Notes under the pieces: generated by a model
Seen by the model: the letters and a program-made list of their open reading frames with translations, nothing else
Told to the model about the DNA's origin: nothing
The model's database searches: none
DNA from: an uncultured Myxococcales bacterium
GTDB taxonomy: Bacteria; Myxococcota_A; Bradymonadia; Bradymonadales; Bradymonadaceae
NCBI GenBank assembly: GCA_913058025.1
Contig: CAJXPN010000330.1
Span: forward strand, 1-5,800
DNA: 5,800 nucleotides
Direction of reading: 5' to 3'
Position numbers and translations under genes: made by a program
Shown: piece after piece, positions 1 through 5,800 of the stretch
Layout: each line of letters starts with the position of its first letter
Numbering within the stretch: the stretch's first letter is position 1

Positions 1-25
1 AGCGTCAGATGTGTATAAGAGACAG
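1..25 (+). other. Nextera transposase adapter remnant (not genomic)
   Basis: Bases 7-25 are the 19-base Tn5 mosaic end AGATGTGTATAAGAGACAG, and bases 1-6 (AGCGTC) match the preceding part of the Illumina Nextera read-1 transposase adapter. This is library-preparation sequence left on the end of a contig. It puts a TAA stop at 16-18 in the atpG frame and, in another frame, creates a false start whose peptide begins MCIRDS, a typical artefact of untrimmed mosaic ends. True genomic sequence starts at about base 26. The match is exact, so confidence is very high. Confidence 0.98.
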
Positions 26-723
26 TCCCCGAGGACGCCCACCCCCTGCTGGTGGCCCCCGAGAAGGAGGAGAACGTCCTGATCATCATCATCACCTCGG
101 ACCGCGGCCTGTGCGGAGGGTTCAACTCGAACCTGATCCGCAAGGTCTCCAGGTTCGTGAAGGAGAAGCGCGAGCTGACCGACACGATCCGGATGGTCAC
201 GGTCGGCAGGAAGGCCAACCAGTTCTTCAAGCGCTCGAGCGTCGACATCGAGTCGAACTATCCGGGGCTGTCGGCCGAGGTGACCTTCGAGGGCGCCAAG
301 GACGTCGCGCAGCAGGCGATAGGGATGTTCACCAACGGTGAGGTCGACCGCGTCTACATGGCGTACAACGAGTTCATCTCGGCGATCGCGGTGGAGCAGC
401 ACATCGTGCAGATCATGCCGCTGACCCGGGAGGACGATGGCTCCGAGGAGCCCGCGTCCGAGATCGAGTACATCTACGAGCCCAGCGAGGCCGTCCTGCT
501 CGGCAAGCTGCTCCCGAACTCGATCGAGATCCGCGTCTTCCAGGCGCTGCTCGAGAGCGCCGCCGGTGAGCAGGGCCAGCGTATGGCCGCGATGGACAAC
601 GCGACGAACAACGCCTCCGACATGATCGACAGCCTCACGCTCCAGTACAACCGAGCGCGTCAGGCCTACATCACCAAGGAGCTCGTCGAGATCGTCTCCG
701 GCGCGGAGTCCCTGAAGGGGTGA
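26..723 (+). CDS. atpG: ATP synthase F1 subunit gamma, 5'-truncated by contig end
   Basis: Gamma subunit of F-type ATP synthase, the central shaft that turns inside the alpha3beta3 ring and couples proton flow through Fo to catalysis. It lies on the cytoplasmic face of the membrane. About 231 codons are visible (28-720), ending in TGA. The conserved DRGLCGG motif is at 100-120, preceded by a hydrophobic strand (VLIIIITS). The C-terminal signature runs from about 588 to 717: a helix with MDNATNNASDMID, then YNRARQAYIT and ELVEIVSGAESL. Aligned by eye with E. coli gamma (287 residues), HPLL at 40-51 matches its residues 65-68, so about 60-65 N-terminal residues, including the first coiled-coil helix, are missing. 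The loss comes from the adapter-marked contig end, not from gene decay. The in-frame GTG at 52 is an internal valine, not a start. A spacer of 106 bases separates it from atpD. Confidence 0.96.
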
Positions 724-726
724 TAC

Positions 727-748
727 GGCGCGCCCTCGAGGGCGCGTC
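727..748 (+). promoter_or_regulatory. Hairpin directly after atpG (18-base perfect palindrome)
   Basis: Bases 729-746 (CGCGCCCTCGAGGGCGCG) are a perfect palindrome beginning five bases after the atpG stop. In RNA it folds as a 7-bp G/C stem (729-735 with 740-746) closed by a UCGA loop and extended by a G-U and a G-C pair to 727/748. No T-run follows, so it is not an ordinary intrinsic terminator. Within an operon such a structure could stabilise mRNA ends, slow polymerase or adjust the gamma:beta expression ratio. The structure is visible; the role is inference. Confidence 0.6.
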
Positions 749-790
749 CCGAGTACAGCGAAACGAACAAGGTTCACAAGATACGAGGTC

Positions 791-806
791 GGCGGCATGC
801 GCCGCC
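791..806 (+). promoter_or_regulatory. Small hairpin upstream of the atpD ribosome binding site
   Basis: GGCGGC (791-796) and GCCGCC (801-806) form a 6-bp G/C stem with an ATGC loop, ending seven bases before the atpD Shine-Dalgarno sequence. The loop contains the ATG at 797, an in-frame upstream start candidate for atpD, which would therefore be buried in structure. That supports the downstream ATG at 830 as the real start. The hairpin is short and could arise by chance in GC-rich DNA. Confidence 0.35.
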
Positions 807-812
807 CGGCAC

Positions 813-821
813 AGGAAGGAG
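813..821 (+). promoter_or_regulatory. Ribosome binding site that sets the atpD start
   Basis: AGGAAGGAG sits eight bases before the ATG at 830, ideal Shine-Dalgarno spacing. The alternative in-frame ATG at 797 has no comparable purine-rich site and would add an 11-residue extension (beginning MRRPAQEG) that translates the Shine-Dalgarno itself. Start 830 is therefore chosen. Confidence 0.85.
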
Positions 822-829
822 AAGCGAAG

Positions 830-2440
<1,611 letters not shown>

Positions 2441-2449
2441 GCGAGCGAG

Positions 2450-2468
2450 CGCGCGCCCAGAGCGCGCG
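2450..2468 (+). promoter_or_regulatory. Hairpin between atpD and atpC
   Basis: CGCGCGC (2450-2456) pairs perfectly with GCGCGCG (2462-2468) around a CCAGA loop, giving a 7-bp all-G/C stem nine bases after the atpD stop. It ends one base before the GGGAG Shine-Dalgarno of atpC (2470-2474, nine bases from ATG 2484). Its closeness to the RBS suggests it could influence epsilon translation; this is inference. Confidence 0.5.
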
Positions 2469-2483
2469 AGGGAGCAGTAGAAG

Positions 2484-2927
2484 ATGGCTCAGACAGACGG
2501 ATTGATCCGCGTAGAGGTGGTCACACCAGCGCGCGCGGTGCTCGACATCAAGGCCAAGGACGTCGTCCTGCCCGGTGTCAATGGAGAGCTCGACGTGATG
2601 CCGGGCCACCTCGCCTTGCTCACGGACCTGGGCGTCGGTCGCATGATCGTGCGCGGAGGCCCAGAGGGCGAGCGCAGCTTCGTGATCGACGGAGGCTTCG
2701 CCGAGATCGTCAACGACACCCTCACGGTGCTCACCGAGTCCTGTGAGGGCATCGACGAGATCGACATCGAGCACGCTCAGCAGATGCTCGAGCGTGCCCA
2801 GGCCGAGCTCAAGGACCTCGAGGAGCTCAGCAAGTCCGAGGTCGTCGCCGAGGACGTCATGGCCCTCCACCGCAAGCAGATCGAGCGCTCCCGCGCTCGC
2901 ATCCTGCATGGGAAGAAGACCGACTGA
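2484..2927 (+). CDS. atpC: ATP synthase F1 subunit epsilon
   Basis: Epsilon subunit of F-type ATP synthase, which binds gamma and the c-ring at the foot of the rotor and can inhibit ATP hydrolysis through its C-terminal helices. 147 residues, slightly longer than E. coli epsilon (139). Residues 1 to about 88 form the beta-sandwich domain: VEVVTPARAVLD, the conserved GVNGELDVMPGHLALLTDL at 31-49, and GGFAEIVNDTLTVLTE at 70-85. Residues about 93-147 are the helical hairpin, rich in Glu, Lys, Leu and Ala (HAQQMLERAQAELKDLEEL, then EDVMALHRKQIERSRARI), so the regulatory C-terminal domain is present. The start at 2484 is supported by GGGAG at 2470-2474. It is the last gene of the operon, 43 bases after atpD and 40 bases before a strong terminator. 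Confidence 0.96.
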   Translation: MAQTDGLIRVEVVTPARAVLDIKAKDVVLPGVNGELDVMPGHLALLTDLGVGRMIVRGGPEGERSFVIDGGFAEIVNDTLTVLTESCEGIDEIDIEHAQQMLERAQAELKDLEELSKSEVVAEDVMALHRKQIERSRARILHGKKTD

Positions 2928-2931
2928 TTCG

Positions 2932-2947
2932 GCGAGGGCGCCCTCGC
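2932..2947 (+). promoter_or_regulatory. Palindrome directly after atpC
   Basis: GCGAGGGCGCCCTCGC is a perfect 16-base palindrome starting five bases after the atpC stop (four intervening bases). It folds as a 6-bp stem with a GCGC loop. It shares the 9-base element GCGCCCTCG and its reverse complement with the palindrome after atpG (727-748), with the arms in the opposite order. It precedes the operon terminator and has no T-run of its own. Confidence 0.5.
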
Positions 2948-2967
2948 GGCGCCCGGCCAGGATCCGA

Positions 2968-3011
2968 ACGAGGCGGGCTACCCATCAGGGTAGCCCGCCT
3001 CGTCTCTTTTT
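2968..3011 (+). terminator. Rho-independent terminator of the atp operon
   Basis: A perfect stem of 15 bp (2969-2983 with 2988-3002, core GAGGCGGGCTACCC), extendable by an A-T pair to 2968/3003, closes on an ATCA loop and is followed by TCTCTTTTT (3003-3011). It lies 40 bases after the atpC stop and fits a canonical intrinsic terminator for the + strand. The opposite flank (GATCCGAA) has no A-run, so it should not terminate the - strand genes efficiently. Confidence 0.95.
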
Positions 3012-3036
3012 GGGGCGGCCGTGGGGAGGGCGCCGC

Positions 3037-4548
3037 TCAGCTGATGATGGGGAGGTCCTGTCCGGCGAAGCCGTCGACGCCGGTCCACCACTCGGCGCGC
3101 GCGAACCAGTCGTCCTGAGTGGGGAGCTCCAGGTAGCCGAAGCCGCCGTGGCCCTGGAGGTCGTACTCGGAGCGCTCCAGGCCCATGGCGCGCGCGATCA
3201 TGCCGAGCCACTGGTTGTGCGTGACGCCGGGGTGGGTCTCGTAGCGCTCGCCGGTGTTCTTGCTGAAGCCCTGGTTGCCGAAGTCGACGTGGTGGCCGGT
3301 CTGGAAGGCGCCCCCGGCCGACCCGGCGGTGATGATGGGCATGGAGAGGGGGCTGTGGGTCCTGGGTCCGGACTCGTGGACCCACTGGACGAGTGTGTTG
3401 TCGAGGACGCTGGCGCCGTCGCCGTCGTCGAGCGCGTCGAGCTTGGCGACGAGGTCGAGGAAGACGTCCTCGAAGAACTGGCGGTGCCCGTCGAGCAGGA
3501 TCATCTGCCGGTCGGCCTGGCTGTCGGCCTGGTGCGCGACGTCCTGGTGCCAGTCGCCCTCGTAGGTCGAGAAGTGGTCGGCGACGTTCATCGAGGCGAT
3601 GGCGCTCGAGCCGCAGGAGAAGGCGGTGGCGATGACGTCGTTCTGGAGCTGCCAGAAGCGGCGGTTGAGGGCGGGGTCGAAGTCGAAGCCGTCCATACGT
3701 CGGACGTCGCTCGAGCTCTCCGAGGGGGTGGGCACGTCGGTGCACATGGAGACGGCGTCGGCGCGGCGCTGGAGCTCGAAGACGCGCTCCATGTGGTCGT
3801 CGAGGCGTTGGCGGTCGGAGGCCGACAGGCGCCGGTTGCCCGTGCGAAGGCGGCGGTAGGACTCCAGCACGTGATCGACGGCGGGGGTGCGGGGGTTGGC
3901 GACGTCGTCTGGCGGCGAGTAGATCTGGTTGAAGATGGCGAGCGAGGAGTTCTCGGGCGCGATCTCCTGGAGGCTCCCCGTGCGCTCGGTGGGGTTGGAC
4001 CACATGTAGCTCATGCGGCCGCGGCCCATGACCATGGCGCGTGAGAGGACGCCGTCGAGGTCGTGGTAGAAGTTGTCCGACCACGCGAGGACCTGATCGA
4101 GCGTGGGGTGCGGGTCGTTGACGAGCGGGGTGCCGTTGTTGTCGTTGCGGGCGTAGTTGCCCAGGTAACCCCCGGTGTGGTGGCCCAGGTACCAGGGGAC
4201 GTCGATCCCTCGCAGGACGTTCATCTTGCCCACGATGGCGTCGGTGAGCGTGGCGGACGAGGCGGTGAGCATGGGCGAGAGCGAGGTCTGCCCGGCCATG
4301 GTGGTGGGGGAGAGGCGGCCGTGGCGGATGGTGCGCCCGGCGTAGTCGAGCCGTTGCTCGGCGCCGATGGCCGGCCACATGTTCTCGTTCCAGATGCCGC
4401 CGTGCTGGGTGGCCATGGTGACGAGGCGCTTCTGAGGCGCGCCGTCGGCGGCGCCGGCGGGGCGCGTCGAGAGCGAGGAGAGGATGGGGAGGGCGAGCGC
4501 GGCGCCGCCGGCGCCGCGCAGGAACATGCGCCTGGGGAACGTCTTCAT
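3037..4548 (-). CDS. DUF1552 family protein with Tat signal peptide
   Basis: 503-residue member of the DUF1552 family (PF07586), exported proteins of unknown biochemical role. Residues 1-34 are a twin-arginine signal: RRMFLRG at 6-12, a hydrophobic stretch GGAALALPILSSL, and an AGA|A-type cleavage site near 33/34. Tat export implies folding in the cytoplasm, perhaps with a cofactor. Family-like landmarks: KRLVTMATQHGG (40-51), KMNVLRGIDVPWYLGHHTGG (108-126), DPHPTLDQVLA (145-155), NDVIATAF (303-310), WHQDVAHQ (333-340), LDNTLVQWVHESGPRTHS (382-399), GSAGGAFQTGHH (409-420) and HNQWLGMIARAMGL (444-457). Many conserved His, Asp and Glu suggest a metal site, which is inference. The start is fixed by the Tat signal, by AAGGAG seven bases upstream, and by the ATGA overlap with the preceding gene; the much longer upstream open frame is only a shadow of that gene. 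Last gene of its unit, convergent with the atp operon. Confidence 0.9.
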   Translation of the reverse strand: MKTFPRRMFLRGAGGAALALPILSSLSTRPAGAADGAPQKRLVTMATQHGGIWNENMWPAIGAEQRLDYAGRTIRHGRLSPTTMAGQTSLSPMLTASSATLTDAIVGKMNVLRGIDVPWYLGHHTGGYLGNYARNDNNGTPLVNDPHPTLDQVLAWSDNFYHDLDGVLSRAMVMGRGRMSYMWSNPTERTGSLQEIAPENSSLAIFNQIYSPPDDVANPRTPAVDHVLESYRRLRTGNRRLSASDRQRLDDHMERVFELQRRADAVSMCTDVPTPSESSSDVRRMDGFDFDPALNRRFWQLQNDVIATAFSCGSSAIASMNVADHFSTYEGDWHQDVAHQADSQADRQMILLDGHRQFFEDVFLDLVAKLDALDDGDGASVLDNTLVQWVHESGPRTHSPLSMPIITAGSAGGAFQTGHHVDFGNQGFSKNTGERYETHPGVTHNQWLGMIARAMGLERSEYDLQGHGGFGYLELPTQDDWFARAEWWTGVDGFAGQDLPIIS

Positions 4549-4563
4549 GGTGTCTCTCCTTCC
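4545..4563 (-). promoter_or_regulatory. ATGA stop-start overlap with internal ribosome binding site
   Basis: On the - strand the sequence GGAAGGAGAGACACCATGA (4563 down to 4545) carries a strong Shine-Dalgarno, a seven-base spacer, the DUF1552 ATG (4548-4546) and, overlapping it by four bases, the TGA (4547-4545) of the DUF1592 gene. This is a classical translational-coupling arrangement and shows that the two proteins are made from one mRNA. It also fixes the DUF1552 start. Confidence 0.92.
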
Positions 4564-5800
4564 AGATCGGTCATGACGCGTTGGTGAAACTCGGGTCGCA
4601 GCGCGATGCTCTTGAAGACCTCGGGGAGGGTCGCGCCGGCGGCGAGCTGGCCGCGCAGTGACTCGAGCGCGCAGCCGTCCAGAGTCGTGTCCTCGAGGCG
4701 GCCGAAGGTGAAGCGGACGTAGTGTCGCGCGAAGCACGCCTCGAGCTGGCCGCTGTCGAGCAGCGCGGCGGTCAGGTCGGCGGCGTCGTCGACGAGGGTC
4801 TGCGCGCCGATGTCGATCTGAGGGTGTCCGCTGGTGTCGACGGCCTTGACGCCGTAGAGGTCGCCGTCGTCGTCGAAGAGCATCTCCTCGGCGCGGTGTC
4901 GCCCGAGGGAGTCGAAGCTCTCGGTGGGGAAGCCGAGGTCGTTGATGTAGGTGAGGTGGCAGCCCGCGCAGCTGGTGCCGGGCTGCTCGGTGAGCTCGAC
5001 GACGATCTCGCGCGTGGTCATGTCGTCGGTGATCTCGAGCGTGGCGTCGGCGGCGTTCTCGTCGGGCGGCGGGGGCGTGGTGCACATGAGGTTCTTGCGC
5101 ACGAAGAAGCCCTTCATGATGGGGCGCGTGGACGTGGTGCCGGTGGAGAGGAGCGCGGCGCGGGTGTAGACGCCGCGGCGCTCGGCCTCGATGAACGCAG
5201 GGGGGGGCGCCTGACCGTCCCATGCGGGCACGCCGTAGAGCGCGGCGAGCTCGGGGTGGACGGCGAAGGATAGGTCGCTGGCGAACATCTCCTGGAAGGA
5301 CCCTGGCGTGGACCACATGTAGTAGCGGCCCATCTGCGTGAGCTCCTCGATCATGTGCTCGCGCAGGTCGGCGCTGGGTGCCGCGTCGCCGGCGAAGGTG
5401 TCGAAGCGCGGGGTGCCAGTGAGGCTGTTGAGCTCTGGGACCTCGTCGGCCCACAGCCAATCTTCGACGAAGCGGTCGAGGCTGCGCGAGGTCTTCGGGT
5501 CGGCGTAGACCCGGTCGACCTGGGCGGCGTAGACGGAGGGGTCGAGGAGGTCTCCGGAGGCGGCGAGGTCGAGGAGCTCGCGGTCGGGCATGGACTGCCA
5601 GAAGTGGTAGGAGAGGCGCGACGCGACCTCGTAGGGGTCGAGCGTGAAGGTGTCCGCGAGGTTCGCGGCGTCCGCGCCGTGCTCGACCTGGTAGAGGAAC
5701 CGCGGCGAGTTCATCATGACCGTGACGACGTCGCGCACGCCCGCGGCGTCGATCCCCTGGGCGGCGTAGACGTCGGTGTAGAAGGAGACGTCGTCACGGT
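4545..5800 (-). CDS. DUF1592/DUF1588/DUF1585 protein with CAGCH motif, N-terminus outside window
   Basis: 417 codons of a larger protein are visible; the frame stays open through the right edge, so the start lies outside. The GTG at 5738-5736 is an internal valine. Regions in fragment numbering (residue 1 = codon 5798-5796): DUF1592 about 25-125 (SPRFLYQVEH, then LDPYEVASRLSYHFWQSMPDRELL and FVEDWLW); DUF1588 about 165-305 (SDLSFAVHPELAALYGVP, RRGVYTRAALLSTG, RPIMKGFFVRKNLMC with TPPPP); and DUF1585 about 315-410 (LEACFARHYVRFTFGR, then FKSIALRPEFHQRV). Within DUF1588, CAGCH (277-281, nt 4956-4970) is a haem-c attachment motif, followed by the family-like INDLGFPTESFDSLGRHR. A haem c would require export; the signal would be at the missing N-terminus, together with any DUF1587 and DUF1595 regions. 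The family is common in Planctomycetota and Myxococcota, often beside DUF1552. Biochemical role unknown. Confidence 0.88.
   Translation of the reverse strand, partial: RDDVSFYTDVYAAQGIDAAGVRDVVTVMMNSPRFLYQVEHGADAANLADTFTLDPYEVASRLSYHFWQSMPDRELLDLAASGDLLDPSVYAAQVDRVYADPKTSRSLDRFVEDWLWADEVPELNSLTGTPRFDTFAGDAAPSADLREHMIEELTQMGRYYMWSTPGSFQEMFASDLSFAVHPELAALYGVPAWDGQAPPPAFIEAERRGVYTRAALLSTGTTSTRPIMKGFFVRKNLMCTTPPPPDENAADATLEITDDMTTREIVVELTEQPGTSCAGCHLTYINDLGFPTESFDSLGRHRAEEMLFDDDGDLYGVKAVDTSGHPQIDIGAQTLVDDAADLTAALLDSGQLEACFARHYVRFTFGRLEDTTLDGCALESLRGQLAAGATLPEVFKSIALRPEFHQRVMTDLEGETP

Noticed and set aside
9..341. Small + strand frame beginning MCIRDS
   Set aside because: Its start codon lies inside the sequencing adapter and it overlaps atpG out of frame.
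2743..4044. 433-codon + strand open frame crossing the end of atpC, the terminator and the DUF1552 gene
   Set aside because: It runs through a strong terminator and overlaps two well-supported genes; its composition is Arg/Ser- then Val/Gly/Ala-rich shadow sequence with no recognisable motif.
2978..4378. 466-codon - strand open frame overlapping the DUF1552 gene in another frame
   Set aside because: Arg/Pro/His-rich shadow with no motif; the overlapping frame has clear DUF1552 landmarks.
5200..5207. Run of eight G (C on the coding strand) in the DUF1592-type gene, considered as a phase-variable tract
   Set aside because: It encodes an in-frame run of prolines (APPP) and the frame is intact. 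Eight bases is within expectation for this GC-rich DNA and nothing else suggests a contingency locus, though it is an error-prone site for sequencing.
4722..5273. 183-codon + strand open frame antisense to the DUF1592-type gene
   Set aside because: Val/Gly/Ala/Glu-rich shadow product with no family resemblance, no convincing RBS and full overlap with a well-supported gene.
4549..5460. N-terminal extension of the DUF1552 frame upstream of the Tat signal, which would make an 807-residue protein
   Set aside because: The extension is Arg/His/Pro-rich and is the out-of-frame shadow of the DUF1592-type gene. The RBS, ATGA overlap and Tat signal all place the start at 4548.

Overview
The window is GC-rich bacterial DNA with strongly G/C-biased third codon positions. 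It begins with 25 bases of Nextera transposase adapter, so genomic sequence starts at about base 26 and the left edge is a contig or read end. Two coding blocks face each other. The pairing of a DUF1592/DUF1588/DUF1585 protein with a DUF1552 protein, together with a conventional atpG-atpD-atpC order, suggests Myxococcota, Bradymonadota or a related former 'deltaproteobacterial' lineage, with Planctomycetota as the alternative. This lineage call is inference from gene content, not from a phylogeny.

Left block, + strand (26-3011): the 3' end of the F-type ATP synthase operon. It holds atpG (gamma, 5' end lost to the contig end), atpD (beta) and atpC (epsilon), closed by a very strong intrinsic terminator (stem of about 16 bp, ATCA loop, T-rich tail). 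Gamma is the rotor shaft, beta carries the catalytic sites and epsilon is the rotor-bound regulator, so these three are the catalytic and rotor end of the enzyme. Each gene is followed within 3-9 bases by a GC-rich hairpin. Beta keeps all the usual catalytic motifs but carries an in-frame extra segment of roughly 50 residues between the N-terminal barrel and the nucleotide-binding domain, where most beta subunits have a linker of 6-10 residues.

Right block, - strand (3037-5800): a two-gene unit transcribed leftwards towards the atp operon. The upstream gene (cut by the right edge of the window) has the DUF1592, DUF1588 and DUF1585 regions in order, with a CAGCH haem-c-type motif. Its TGA overlaps the ATG of the downstream gene by four bases (ATGA). 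The downstream gene is a DUF1552 protein of 503 residues with a twin-arginine signal peptide. The two are probably translationally coupled and probably act together outside the cytoplasm; their biochemical role is not known to me.

The only non-coding stretches are the 106-base atpG-atpD spacer, the 43-base atpD-atpC spacer and the 109-base convergent gap (2928-3036). No RNA genes, CRISPR arrays, insertion sequences or attachment sites were seen. The most notable items are the beta-subunit insertion, the hairpin after each atp gene, the exported DUF pair with a possible haem site, and the adapter at the left edge.
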